Shown piece by piece: positions 20,639 through 34,100 of a stretch of DNA of 64,000 nucleotides (the first letter of the stretch is position 1; the number at the start of each line of letters is the position of its first letter). The DNA is from Actinostola sp. cb2023. Its lineage: Eukaryota; Cnidaria; Anthozoa; Actiniaria; Actinostolidae. The stretch covers positions 101,001-165,000 of the forward strand of contig JAUJYZ010000706.1 in the NCBI GenBank assembly GCA_033675265.1, given 5' to 3'. A program made the position numbers and the translations under genes. The notes under the pieces are model-generated. The model saw only the letters and a list, made by a program, of their open reading frames with translations, did not search any database and was not told the origin of the DNA.

Positions 20639-21445
20639 TAACCGACCGAGTATCTCGAAGCCTGGTATCTAGCAAATCAAGCAATTTGATTGGTTAGATT
20701 CTTTCTCGGACCGGTCTAGATTCTCCCGTAATAACCGGTCCGCACATGCATCTTAAAATCCGTAAACATTGTTTCTATCATATATGGTTTCGAGTGCAAT
20801 TTGGAAGAAATGTGAACTCGTGCGTTTTCAAAGAGTTCAAATTTCACTCCTAACAATATAAGCAAAACATTAAGCAAAACATTAGGAGTATTTCACTGAA
20901 AAACACCAAAATTCTGAAGAAAGCAAACCCAGCGCGCGCTCGATGACGACGTGATGATAGCGACAGTAGCGCGCGCACTTCAACTACAATTTTATTCAAA
21001 ACACAACAGAATCCTCAACTTTCTTGCCATTTTCTTCACCATTCTTGTTCTTTTTTATCAAAAATCCATAGTTCCTCCGTGTATTGCAATGTTTTCAACG
21101 CCAAAGTCGAGGAAACGTTTGATTTTAAGTTTGTTTTAGTTATTCAGCATCGAGCTAGAAATACCTCGCTTCACAAAATTTCTTGTAAAACCGGTTTTCA
21201 AACAAGTTATGTAGTAAAAATACTGGGAAGCCATTCTAGTGTAAGGCTTGTAAGATGCAAATAAAATGAGTTAATTTTTAGTTTACTAAAATGGTCATAT
21301 AATAAAACTCTTATTAACCGAGCTTGGTCGGTCTGTACAGGAAAATCTTGACCTCGGTCGTGGTACAGACCTCGCTGCGCTCGGTCTGTACTTTCACGAC
21401 CTCAGTCAAGATTTTCCTGTACAGACTCGGTTAATAAGAACTAAG
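20639..21445. mobile_element. Copy-A-only insertion with TTATTAACCGA ends
   Basis: The DNA between TTATTAACCGACCGAG (about 20636) and CTCGGTTAATAAG (to about 21440) is absent from copy B, which reads across near 60840. Its right end is a tight palindrome (21308-21440) with arms GGTCTGTACAGGAAAATCTT. This is either a composite foldback element or one MITE inside another. Confidence 0.65.
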
Positions 21446-22999
21446 TTATAAGTGGTAGAACATGTATAAATAAATAAATAAATATGATTGGCCGTATGTC
21501 CGTGCGTCTCTCTTGTCCCTCAACAATCTTCGAAGTGACCTACATCTACATCTACATATGTCCAGCACTCGGCAAAGTCCATTGGGTTACTAGCTGTATA
21601 GTGTACGAGGTCTCATTCACTAGTAACGTTTATACAGACATCACCGCCAAGCCGACCTCAATGCTGGGTAGTAGGTCTGTTGTATCGATGTGCCCAATAT
21701 CGATAGAACATCAAGAAAGAAGTTTACACGCCATATTTCACAGGAATCGGTTAAATAGCAACTGAGATATGACCGGTTGAATTGATCAATTTCCTTGTCA
21801 AATCACTATTCAATCGGCTCGGTTCATAACGTAGACCGGTGTGTAAACTTCTTTTGATGTTCTATTGAAATTGGAAATCAAAAATTGATAAAGGCAAAAT
21901 TATTTTTTTCCTGACGTCACACTTTAGTGTTCTATTTCTTCAATCATCATCATGATAATCACCATCATCATTGTCATACGATTCGTCTGCATTTATCCGC
22001 CAATACGTCTTTGCCTAACAAAATAAAATACACAAAGTTGTGTTGTATTGAAAATGACCTATTCCTTGCTATCAAGGCGTCAGATACGTCTTCAATTGCT
22101 CGTTTTCTTATCAACTGGCTGGCACCTTCATATACGCAAAGCTGGAATGTTGCCATTTTAACCCAAGATACCCTTTCCTCCTGATGACTGATCGTTTCAT
22201 ATCGCGATATTTTTCAAGCTTTCTACTTTTTCCGCAATACCCCAGTTTCGAGTTGTCTTGACATATTTGTCTTTGTACTCGGCCTCAATCCAGAGAACAA
22301 CCCGTTAAATTAAAGAAGGTTTCTATTGTTAAATATCGACAATTTTCGTTGGCATTTCTGGGTAATTTACACTGAAGTGAGGCTAAGCCTGAGCAACTGT
22401 TTCTTTTGTAAAGGAGTACAGCGGTGTCTAAACAACTCGAAACTGAAGTATTTGCAAAAACTGTTTCATAATGGTTTGTGAACTTTTTCATTTTTTAGTA
22501 GATTTAGAAAGGAATTTGTAGCTCGAAAGGCAGATGTTACATGACACTGCTATTATTATTAAATACCTTACCATTGACGGATATCTAGATTGTGGACCGA
22601 TTTCCAAGAAGAACATGAAGACATGGTCTAAGTATTGTCTTAGCTAATTAAAGACAGTATTTTACGTTGAACCACAGGTCAAGCGGAAGTACGGTTGGGA
22701 TGTTTCTTACTGTGCTACGTTCACTCGTAAACACGGCGTTATTTCAACTCAATTTGCTACAAACAAGTGTCTAGATTGTTTTAAAAGCTTTTTGAAGAAA
22801 GTTGAGTTGTTGTACGCGGTAAGACGAAACACTAGTTTTCGAAAGGACTAGCGAATTCCTCGTAAAGTAATTCCTTGAATCGATCCAGATTTTTATCTTA
22901 AAATATCAATTTCCTTCAGGAGACAAAGGAAATGATGGACATTGAAATTCTCCCTAAACGGTTACAGTTATGGATCATTAAAGAAGAAAATCGATGTTG

Positions 23000-23192
23000 A
23001 TCAAAAACCGACGATCAAAAGAGAATTTCCTACTACGCTATCAATGTAAAACCCCTTCATGTATTTATGAGAATACAGTATTTAATCATTAAAGTTTAAA
23101 GGCAAGTCAATCATTATGAAAGGGCGTCAAGTTCCAGTCTTGGTGTATTTTGCTACAAGTCACCTCGACGAACGGAGCAAAAAAACAACAAC
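23000..23192 (+). promoter_or_regulatory. Presumed promoter/5' UTR of copy B
   Basis: The roughly 190 bp before the start codon is almost identical to the DNA before copy C (63480-63679). It contains an AT-rich GTATTTAATCATT at about 23078. No firm TATA box or transcription start can be assigned. A short upstream ATG (CATTATGAAAGGG) lies about 80 bp before the start. Confidence 0.35.
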
Positions 23193-23247
23193 ATGAGATT
23201 GTTTCTTGTTGTGGTGTTGGTTCTCGCAGCTGTTGTCGCTGTTGCAG
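23193..23247 (+). CDS. Copy B exon 1: signal peptide
   Basis: [18 protein letters not shown] followed by a split Gly codon and donor GTTAGT. A short basic start, a Leu/Val core and an Ala-x-Ala end make a textbook secretion signal. It is identical in copy C at 63680. Confidence 0.93.
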
Positions 23248-26200
23248 GTTAGTATGGCGATCCTTATAATGAATGTTGTAAAGTTTGTATTAGTTTGGCA
23301 GTGAATTGTGGTGCATATTTTGTGTAAAATGATTTGTCTGTAAACAAGATCTGTAGTAGCGCTATATACTCCTCAAACAGTCGCTCAAATAAATATTATT
23401 TTACGTGTTGAAGTCAAAACGAGATACAAGAACAAGAAGAAAGTGTTTATCTTTGTCAAAACGGGCGAAAAGTGCGGGTACGTGTTGCACAGAAAGCCAA
23501 CGCCCTCTTAGCATGCTAGCTACGCAACTTACGACTTAAATGTCGTTTAAAGTCAGACTTTTATGTTTTCACTACTGAAGTTCCTAAATCAAGTTTATTT
23601 GTGCCCCTCTCACCTATTTTCTAAACGAGGGAGGTTTAATGCCGAAATAAGTAATCGCGCTATAGTCAAGTCAATCTTAAATCGCAGTGATCGTTTGTAA
23701 AACCTTTTGGGAGACAAGAAACCATTATCTAGCTTGCTCTACTGTAATGTAATGCGATCAGAGGAGTCTGGCATTCTTATGGAATTAATGAAAACTTGGG
23801 GCCTGACAAAAAGATAAGCCATGGTCAAGTAAAGTGACCCTCGATGCTAAATCTCTGTTTGTGTCAGTTCTAGGCGTACAGCACGGAACACATCGAATCG
23901 GAAGGTCATCAGTAGATGGATACTACTGTGATACTGTTACCTTCCCGTCAGCCTTCACGGGTGTTGGATCAGTGAAGGTGTTTACGTCAGTAGGTTTTGG
24001 CACGAGCTCAACACGTGTACATGACGTAGTGTTCACGTGGGTTGAGTCTGTCACTACAAGCAGCTTTAAAGTGTGCCTAGTTGAGAGTGGGACTGGATCC
24101 AATGGTAACGCGACGATTAATTGGATCGCTTACCAGGGAACTGAATCTGGCGTGGCTGACGGGAGTGCAAGATTTAGGGACTGGACGACAGGGACCCAGT
24201 GTAATCACGTTCCTCTGCAGGTTAGTCATTTACTATATATTAAGTAAACGAGTTGTTTGTGAAGTCAGAAGTCCATAAACTCTTTTAAAATATCTCATAT
24301 TGGTCGTTGGTCCATCAATTACGGTATGTTCTATTTTTAGAAAACCATCCCGCTCAATCTATTTAAGGGTTAGAGACTGATGTGAGTGCTTTACCGGCAA
24401 ATAGACGCACGCGCTGGCTGTAGAATGAACGAGAATTCAAAATACTGCACGAGGCATAGCCAACGTGATTTGTAAAATTCAAATTTTCATCAATCGTCAA
24501 TCCTAGGAGTTTCAATTCTGCGTCTTGTTTAATAGTTATATTCGACATTACGATATGCATATCTTTGTCATTTTTCTTTGGCCCCAAACTCATGGTTTGG
24601 TATAAAGTTTCCTTGTAATAGGTTACTATCATACCATTCTGAAATCAGCTTTACCTCCTTATTAAGAGCCTCTTTAACTTCCTTAATCGCTTCACCAGTT
24701 GAATGAAGTTGATGGTCATCTGCATACATTTTAAAGTTACATTTACTGATTGTATATGTTAAATCGTTCTGGAAAATATTCCATAGTAACGGGCCAAATG
24801 TCGAGCCTTGAGGGCACCCTCTAAGTACTTCCTTCCATTCACTAGCGACTTGAGAGCCGATTCTTACTCTGCATTTTCTTTTGTCAAAATATGATCGCAT
24901 TAGTTTGATGGTAGATTCAGAAAATCCATAAGCTTTCAATTTACTTAATAAAAGTGGAGGATGTAATGAATCAAAAGCCTTGGACATGTCAGTTGATAGT
25001 ACTCCTACCATTTTCTTTTCATCGATAGCACTTTTCCATTTTTCCACAAGACTAATAAGAGTTGTTTCCGTTCTGTGTCTTTTGCTGTGAGATTACTACT
25101 CAGGCGTGGTTCCATAAATGCTGTTACTTGTTTACTTAATAATTTTTCAAACACTTTATCACTAGCAGTAAGCAGCGTAATAGGCCTATAGTTCCTTACA
25201 TCCAAATTATTATCTTTCTTGAAAACTGGGATCCATTCCCCTTTCTTCCAATCAGCAGGCCAACAACTTGCTTGTATGCATTTATTATATATGGTAGTCA
25301 AAGATGGTGCTAATTCTTGGTGTCCCATCTTGAGAATATTGAGCGGCATCCGATCATAGCCAACATATTTTTTCACATTTAGTTCACTAAGTGCTTTGGA
25401 TACTTCTCCACAGCTAAATTTCTGAATTTCAAGTTGAGGACCATTTACTATTCTTCTGTTGTTATTTATGGTTTGTGTGCTAGAATGGTTTTATAACTGG
25501 TCTTCAGTGAGCGCCAATATTTCAGGATCTCCAATGTTTTTAGCCACCGAGGCAAAGTAATTTACAAAGTGATTAGCAACTGTTTTTTGATCGCCTATGA
25601 TAGCGCCATCAGTTTCCAAGGTTACACGTTGTTTATCATTTCCTTTAGCCCTTGTATTTAACATAGGCTTAAAAACTTTGTAAAACTCTTTCGGATTAAT
25701 TGGTTTTAATCTCTTCTGTTTTTGTTTTCCAGTATTCCTTTATAGCTTTTCGACGAAGCTTTGTTGCTGTATTCCTCCACTTATTCTTTAGTTCGCGATT
25801 TTCTTGCGTTGGATTATTTAAGAATATTTTTGCATATCTACGTTTCTTCCTGATAGCAGCTTTCCACTCTGTTGTCATATATGGGACATCAGTCTCTCTC
25901 ACTCTCATCTTCTTTAGCGGTGCATGGTCATCCAAGATGTTATTAAGTAAGGATTCCCAGTAATGATACTGGTCGTCTATGGAGTCAAAAATATTTCCTA
26001 CGTGCCACGGTGCTGTTCTTAAATCATTTAAGAAGTTTTCTTCATCCATCCTCTTAAAATTTCTGAAGGTAACAACTTTACGAGGATGATGGATGGCATT
26101 TCCAGTCATAATCCCAATTACCATTGCATGGTCACTAATTATCTCTGGGTTGTAGACATGCGCTTCCTTAAAAAGTTCAGGTTTATTTGTTAGAATGACA

Positions 26201-27020
26201 TCGAGTAAAGTTTGTGTGTTAATCTTGTGGGTTTCGTTATCAAACAAGTAAGTCCATGAACATCCTCAAGATCCTTCAATATTTTACCTTCCCTAAGTTC
26301 AGGTTTCAGACGATCAAGGTTTAGATCTCCAGTTATTACAACGAATTGCGTCTGTAGTGATTGCCAGGAGACGATATCATTTAGATATTTTTCCAATCTG
26401 AGGTAGTAATCATTTCCAACAGCCTTCGGAGGCCTATATAGACCAATAACTATCACTTCGTGTTTGCCAAACTTGGATTTAATGACAAGTGATTCAAAAG
26501 TGTTGTATTTCCTCTGAAGTTTTAGCCTTTTTGTAGGTAGATTAGATGAGAAATACGCCAAAATTCCACCTCCTCCTTTGATACGATCCTGTCTGTACAA
26601 GTTGTAACCTTCTAAACTGAGCTGACTGTTTGGATATGACATATCAATTTTTGTTTCCGTCAAGAAAATGACTTGTGCTTTGAGTTGATTAACTAATATT
26701 TTGAATTCTTCAAATTTGTTCTGTATACTGTTTATGTTCAGATGCATCATTAGTAGTCCTCGATTGTTCTTTTGTCTTGAGGAAACAATACGTGACAGCG
26801 ATTCTCCCATAGGATCTTCTTCTTCGCTTCCGTCATTAGCATATTCAACTTCATTTGTATTTGTCAGTGAGTTCGCTGTTTCATTTAATAATAATAAAGA
26901 TTCATCAGAAGCCGTACTAAATGGCAGCGTATGTAATAAATCAGTGACCTGTGCACATCCTATACAGGTCCAAGCTTGTGTATTTGCTGTAATAGTAGTA
27001 GTAGTAGTAGTAGTAGTAGT

Positions 27021-27107
<87 letters not shown>

Positions 27108-27115
27108 TAGTAGTT

Positions 27116-27147
<32 letters not shown>

Positions 27148-27203
27148 TATAGTAGTAGTTATAGTAGTAGTAGTAGTAGTTATAGTAGTAGTAGTAGTAG
27201 TTA

Positions 27204-27279
<76 letters not shown>

Positions 27280-30200
27280 TATAGTAGTAGTAATAGTAGT
27301 AATAGTAGTAATAGTAGTAGTATAGTAGTAGTAATAGTAGTTATAGTAGTAGTAGTAATAGTAGTTATAGTAGTAGTAATAGTAGTTAAAGTAGTAGTAA
27401 TAGTAGTAATAGTAGTTATAGTAGTAGTAATAGTAGTAGTAGTAGTAGTAGTAGTAATAGTAGTTATAGTAGTAGTAATAGTAGTTATTGTTCGATAAAT
27501 CGAGATAATCTGTCTATTAAATCAGGACCTCACATAATTTCAAACTCATTCCATTCAATGTTTGACAGACTCTTCCCAGAATGCCCCACGTCTTCGTTGC
27601 TGTACATCACAATGTGTTGGACAAAAAAAAAGATGCAGCGACAGTTTGGGTGGAAGACGTCACTCGAGACGGCTTTACTGTTTGCATGAGAGAAGGGAGA
27701 ACGTTTGATGGACGTCATAAAGACATTGACGTGGTAGGACAATATTGTACTTTTATTGAGTGCAGACACTAAAGTATGATACCCGTGCCATAAAACCAAA
27801 ATGTTTTGACGCTTATCGCTTCTATGTAGATAAATAAATATTTTGTTTTATCTTTGTCAGACATGGATGGCTATGACTGAAGTCCCGCAGACATGGAATT
27901 ATCATGACTTTGTCGCCATAGACTTCCCCAACACACTACTACCCAACGAGGCAGATAATGATGCCTTTTGTCAGGTAGGTCACTGATTTGTTATTACATG
28001 TACGCGCACTCTCATTGGCTGGCTACCAGAGGACAGAGACACGCTCGCGAAAAATCATCAACAATATTTTATGAAAGTTACTTTTAATATTATCTTTTTA
28101 ATGTTATTATTATTATTATTTTTTAGTTATGTTAGATATGTTTAGGTTTTAATTAGCATTCTAAGCGCTCTGATCATTGTTATGGATAGTGGCGCTATAT
28201 AAAATGTATTATTATTATTATTATTAAAGCAATTTAAAACGGCGGTTTATGTCGATTTGCTGTGATATACACCTACTTCATAAACGTTGTAGAGGATATC
28301 AGTCCATAGGCGATAGGTTATACGTCGTTCTAAGACCGAACTGCATTATGGTAACACATTGAATAGTTAACAAATCACTGCAAAGTTTTGAACATTTTAT
28401 GGCGTCATCCGTTGTCGGTAAGAGTACAGACAATGGAAAACCATGTTCGATTTAAAAAACAATTTGAAAGAAAAACTGATTGAAGCGCGCGCTCGTTCCG
28501 TGCGAGAGCGAAACGTCATTGTATGCGTCAGTCCTCTTATCGACAATGGCTCTTAAAATTTGGCAATTGTTGAAAATTAACAAATCGAACATGGTTTTCC
28601 ATTGTCTGTACTCTTATCGACAACGGATGACGCCATAAAATGTTCAAAACTCAAGTGGAACAACGAGCGTAGCGATTTACTCAGAAAAGCGGAAAAGGCT
28701 CCCAAAACGACAAATAGATTTGAAAGAAAATCTGATTCAAGCGCGCGCTCGTTCCGTGCGCGATCGTCATTCTATGCGTCTGTCCTCTTATCGACAATGG
28801 CTCTTATCCAATCAGCGCGCGAGAAATTTGGCAAGTGTTGTAAAATGCCTATTTCCATTTCAACATGCCAAGACAAATTTTGAATCGAATTTTATGAAAT
28901 ATTTCTGGCATACATGCCATTCAAGCTGTTACCATAATGCAGTTCGGTCTTGGAACGACGTATAACCTACTGCCTATGGACTGATTTCTTCGACAACTTT
29001 TTTTGAAATAGGTGTATACAGGACTGCGTGAAAGATGAAATAATATATTTAGATGAAACTCCAATCCGAATTGAAAAAGTGATCTTATTGAGATATTCGA
29101 TATTTTGAGATATATTAATTAAGTAATAACTGATTCTAGGACCTTTTATCCTTAGTAAGTAACTTTATATAATCTCGCTTTTCTCTTTTTCTCTGACTAG
29201 AACGCATATAAGTATTTTTAGGTTTGTGCACTTTTTAATCTATTTAGGAGCGCCATTATGGGTGACCAATAATAGTGCTTTCCACCCTCAGAAATAAAGT
29301 CTCTACCTAAAACTTCATTTGTTGACGGCTTTTGGAAACTCTCAGGGTCTGATAATAAATCAATCACTTGCCAAAGTCCACAGACCATCAAACGTTCCGC
29401 TGAAGTACTGTTCTCTAACGTTATTTTCCAGGTTTTAGATTAGCATTTTTCGGCTTTGTTGACTGCCAAATTTCACACAATGGCCAGGCACAGGATGGAG
29501 CTTTCCGCACAGAGAACTAATTTTCCGAGAATTTCTCGCAGAATCGGAAGGGCAAACACTTGAATGCTTGACATGAAAAACGAGTATCTCGGTCTTGTAA
29601 TCGTTGAACTTTAGATAACAATAGTCTTGAACACAGGTTTCTACCTCCATTCGAGCACATCCAAGATCACAAGCAACCAACATTGAAATCACGTGTTCGT
29701 TGTCTTTCAGATCGTTGACTTCAACGAACCCTACTACTCTCCACCATCAATTGTTCTCGCACCAAGCCACGTGTACGACAGCAGTAACGTCAACTCTGTC
29801 CCCCCTGAACACAACTCCATTGCAGCATGGGTAGAGGTAAGTTATGACATCAAGTTACGTTTAGCAGTAACATCAACTATGTCCCCCCTGAACACAACTC
29901 CATTGCAATATGGGTAGAGGTAAGTTATGACATCAAGTTACGTTTAGCAGTAACATCAACTATGTCCCCCCTGAACACAACTCCATTGCAGCATGGGTAG
30001 AGGTAAGTTATGACATCAAGTCACGTTAAGCAGTAACATCAATTATGTCCCCCCTGAACACAACTCCATTGCAGTATGGGTAGAGGTAAGTTATGACATC
30101 AAGTCACGTTTAGCAGTAACATCAACTCTGTCCCCCCTGAACACAACTCCATTGCAGCATGGGTAGAGGTAAGTTATGACGTCAAGTCACGAGTACGTTA

Positions 30201-31084
30201 AAACTGCATTGACTCAGAGAGCAGAAAAGCTGTTCCAATACTCAGCTTTCACAAGCTTTAGGACAATTAATGTTCGTATGTCATGTAACAGAATTGTCTT
30301 ATTGATGTAGGAAACCACGCACACTTACTTTAAGACGTGTGTAAAGGATCTTGTTGGACTAAACAATAAACATCATCCAATCAGAGTAGACTATATTGTA
30401 TTTGGAGGTAAGACATACAGTCAATATTAACGTTGTCCAGATAAAAAGAGATCAACTCTACAATAAATGTCACGTGTCTCATAATAATAGTTGTGTGGTG
30501 GAGGTGTAGCTGGTAGTGGTATAGCACATGCATCATACAGACTACATGGGGTGGTGTGGTGTGGTGGAGGTAGTGCTGGTAGTGGTAGTTGTAGTGGTAT
30601 GGTACATACATCATACAGGATATATGGTGTTGGTAATTGTAGCAGTGGGGTGCTTGTATACGTAATGGTGTGCTGCTGGTAGTTGTTGTTGTTCTTGGTG
30701 GTGCGCTGCTGGAGACGGTATTGGTGACGGTGTTGGATAAACACTTATTGTAGTTGTCGTGATATGTTTATCTCCATCATTATCACCAGATCTCGATCCC
30801 TGCATCAACAAGACTTGTGAGTATTTTGGAATCTGTCAAGCAATGTCATCAAGTCAGAGTCAATGTGTGTGTCTTACCCACTGCCCGTCATACCAAGACC
30901 TGGTGTGTGCCACTAACGGCCAAACGTTCGACAACATGTGTGTTATGAAGAGAGAGATTTGTAGGACCACGGGGAACTATTCTTATTACCATCCAGGTGG
31001 TTGCCAAGGTAACGTTATAGAAATATTCGTATTATCATTCTTCTTCTTCTTCTTCTTCTTCTTCTTCTTCTTCTTCTTCTTCTT

Positions 31085-31115
<31 letters not shown>

Positions 31116-34100
31116 TATTTAACTTTGATGTAGGTTTCCCATTGGACAAGGGAAGACAATACCTCAGGCATGTTTCTTCTTTTGCTGAATCCCACTGCGA
31201 GGTGGTTTCTCTAAAACCCTACACATTTTATCCCGACAAACCTGTACATGTCCAGTTAACTGTGAACTACATCAACACGTCACTTCCGGCCAAAGTACAC
31301 GACGCAACGGTCACGTGGACAGAGAAAGTGAGCACGGATAACTTTACGGCGTGTATAACTAAGACTGGAAGAGATGACAAACAAACCAACGATATTACAT
31401 CAGTTGATTGGATCGCTTATCAAGGGGCACCCAACGGCGGGGTGACTGGGAAGGAGCGGTTCACGCAATGGTGGACTGGTACCAAGTGTAGGACTCTATC
31501 ACTTCCTAGTGTAAGTATAGCCTTTGTACGAACATCACTCATACAATGGAATACTGCCACCCTTTATGTTGTCAAACCCTTCCCTTCAGCTAAATGTTAA
31601 ATCAACTGAGTCAACTCCCGTATGTGAACAAAATGGCCTCCCTTAAATACATGGACAAAATTAGGTAATTTTACACGTAGCATGTATTTATTTATTGATA
31701 AATGTATATTTGTGTGTATTTTCAGGGTAAATTCACGGGTTCTCCTACAGTACTAGTCACTCTTGAACATCAACGAGATGGACTTAAACACGATGCTGCC
31801 AGTGTGTGGGTGGAGGACATCAGCTCGTCTTCATTTCAAGTTTGTATCAGAGAACTACAGAACTTTGACGGTATACATGAAGAGATTGATGTGGTACGTT
31901 AAAATAGAACTGTAGAATGTTGTTGATCCATAGGTTAGGCAGACATTTCGCGGTGAAGAGATTGATGTGGTACGTTATAATAGTATTAGACGTCTAAGTA
32001 AGTTACAGACTGATCACATGAAGAGATTGATGTGGTACGTTATAATAGTATTAGACGTCTAAGTAAGTTACAGACTGATCACATGAAGAGATTGATGTGG
32101 TACGTTATAATAGTATTGGACGTCTAAGTAAGTTACAGACTGATCACATGAAGAGATTGATGTGGTACGTTATAATAGTATTGGACGTCTAAGTAAGTTA
32201 CAGACTGATCACATGAAGAGATTGATGTGGTACGTTATAATAGTGTTAGACGTCTAAGTAAGTTACAGACTGATCACATGAAGAGATTGATGTGGTACGT
32301 TATAATAGTATTAGACGTCTAAGTAAGTTACAGACTGATCACATGAAGAGATTGATGTGGTACGTTATAATAGTATTGGACGTCTAAGTAAGTTACAGAC
32401 TGATCACATGAAGAGATTGATGTGGTACGTTATAATAGTATTGGACGTCTAAGTAAGTTACAGACTGATCACATGAAGAGATTGATGTGGTACGTTATAA
32501 TAGTATTGGACGTCTAAGTAAGTTACAGACTGATCACATGAAGAGATTGATGTGGTACGTTATAATAGTGTTAGACGTCTAAGTAAGTTACAGACTGATC
32601 ACATAAAGAGATTGATGTGGTACGTTATAATAGTATTGGACGTCTAAGTAAGTTACAGACTGATCACATGAAGAGATTGATGTGGTACGTTATAATAGTG
32701 TTAGACGTCTAAGTAAGTTACAGACTGATCACATAAAGAGATTGATGTGGTACGTTATAATAGTATTGGACGTCTAAGTAAGTTACACACTGATCACATG
32801 AAGAGATTGATGTGGTACGTTATAATAGTATTATACGTCTAAGTAAGTTACAGACTGATCACATAAAGAGATTGACGTGGTACGTTATAATAGTATTAGA
32901 CGTCTAAGTAAGTTACAGACTGATCACATGAAGAGATTGATGTGGTACGTTATAATAGTATTAGACGTCTAAGTAAGTTACAGACTGATCACATAAAGAG
33001 ATTGATGTGGTACGTTATAATAGTGTTAGACGTCTAAGTAAGTTACAGACTGATCACATGAAGAGATTGATGTGGTACGTTATAATAGTGTTAGACGTCT
33101 AAGTAAGTTACAGACTGATCACATAAAGAGATTGATGTGGTACGTTATAATAGTATTGGACGTCTAAGTAAGTTACAGACTGATCACATGAAGAGATTGA
33201 TGTGGTACGTTATAATAGTATTGGACGTCTAAGTAAGTCACAGACTGATCACATAAAGAGATTGATGTGGTACGTTATAATAAAATAGATAAGCAGATAG
33301 ACGAACATAGAGACAGACATTCACACAGTGAAATAGAGAGATAGATAGCACCTTTATTTAAAAAACGATAATTCCTTAATCGGGAGAAACAGACAGACAG
33401 ACAGATAAACAAATAGACAGATACATAGACAAACAAAGAGAGAGAGAGAGAGACATACACACAAACTTGGAACTCCAATCTGAATGTCATTTAATTTATG
33501 CGCAGGACTGGATGGCTTTCGAGACTCTTCATCGTCCACTATTCTCTGAACACGCCAGTGTTTACTTTGCGAATAACTACACTCCACTGAAATCAGACAA
33601 CTATGCATTTTGTAAGGTAATTCAAGAATGTGACATGGTAGGATTTGATAAGAGATGAGGTTGGAATTGTTGGGTTCCAGTGAATAGCCTCGTTCTAATC
33701 AGGTTGCGCTATGTGTGTAAGGTAGTTGAGTTAGTATGTGACATTGTAGGATTTGGTAAGGCATGATGTTGGGATTGTTGGGTTCCAGTGAATAGCCTCG
33801 TTCCAATCAGGTTGCGCTATGTGTGTAAGCTAGTTGAGTTAGTATGTGACATGGTAGGATTTGGTAAGACATGAGGTTGGGATTGTTGGGTTCCAGTGAA
33901 TAGCCTCGTTCTAATCAGGTTGCGCTATATGTGTAAGGTAGTTGAGTTAGTATGTGATATGGTAGGATTTGGTAAGGCATGAGGTTGGGATTGTTGGGTT
34001 CCAGTGAATAGCCTCGTTCCAATCAGGTTGCGCTATGTGTGTAAGCTAGTTGAGTTAGTATGTGACATGGTAGGATTTGGTAAGACATGAGGTTGGGATT

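Larger units (their letters stand above)
19263..23192. other. Intergenic DNA between copies A and B
   Basis: Apart from the items listed separately, this holds AT-rich DNA shared with 59467-63679. Weak, broken open frames near 21974-22184 have no recognisable domain and differ between copies by indels. No further gene is supported. Confidence 0.6.

Noticed and set aside
21974..22184. Possible small gene on either strand
   Set aside because: Copy B has frame-breaking indels in both frames and no splice or domain support.
26701..27498. 265-residue frame rich in poly-Ala, poly-Ser and poly-Val
   Set aside because: It reads antisense LINE and then the AGC/AGT microsatellite; pure repeat translation.
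27571..27580. CTTCCCAG as the exon-3 acceptor
   Set aside because: It puts the H-lectin frame out of phase with exon 2; CAG at 27566-27568 keeps phase 0.
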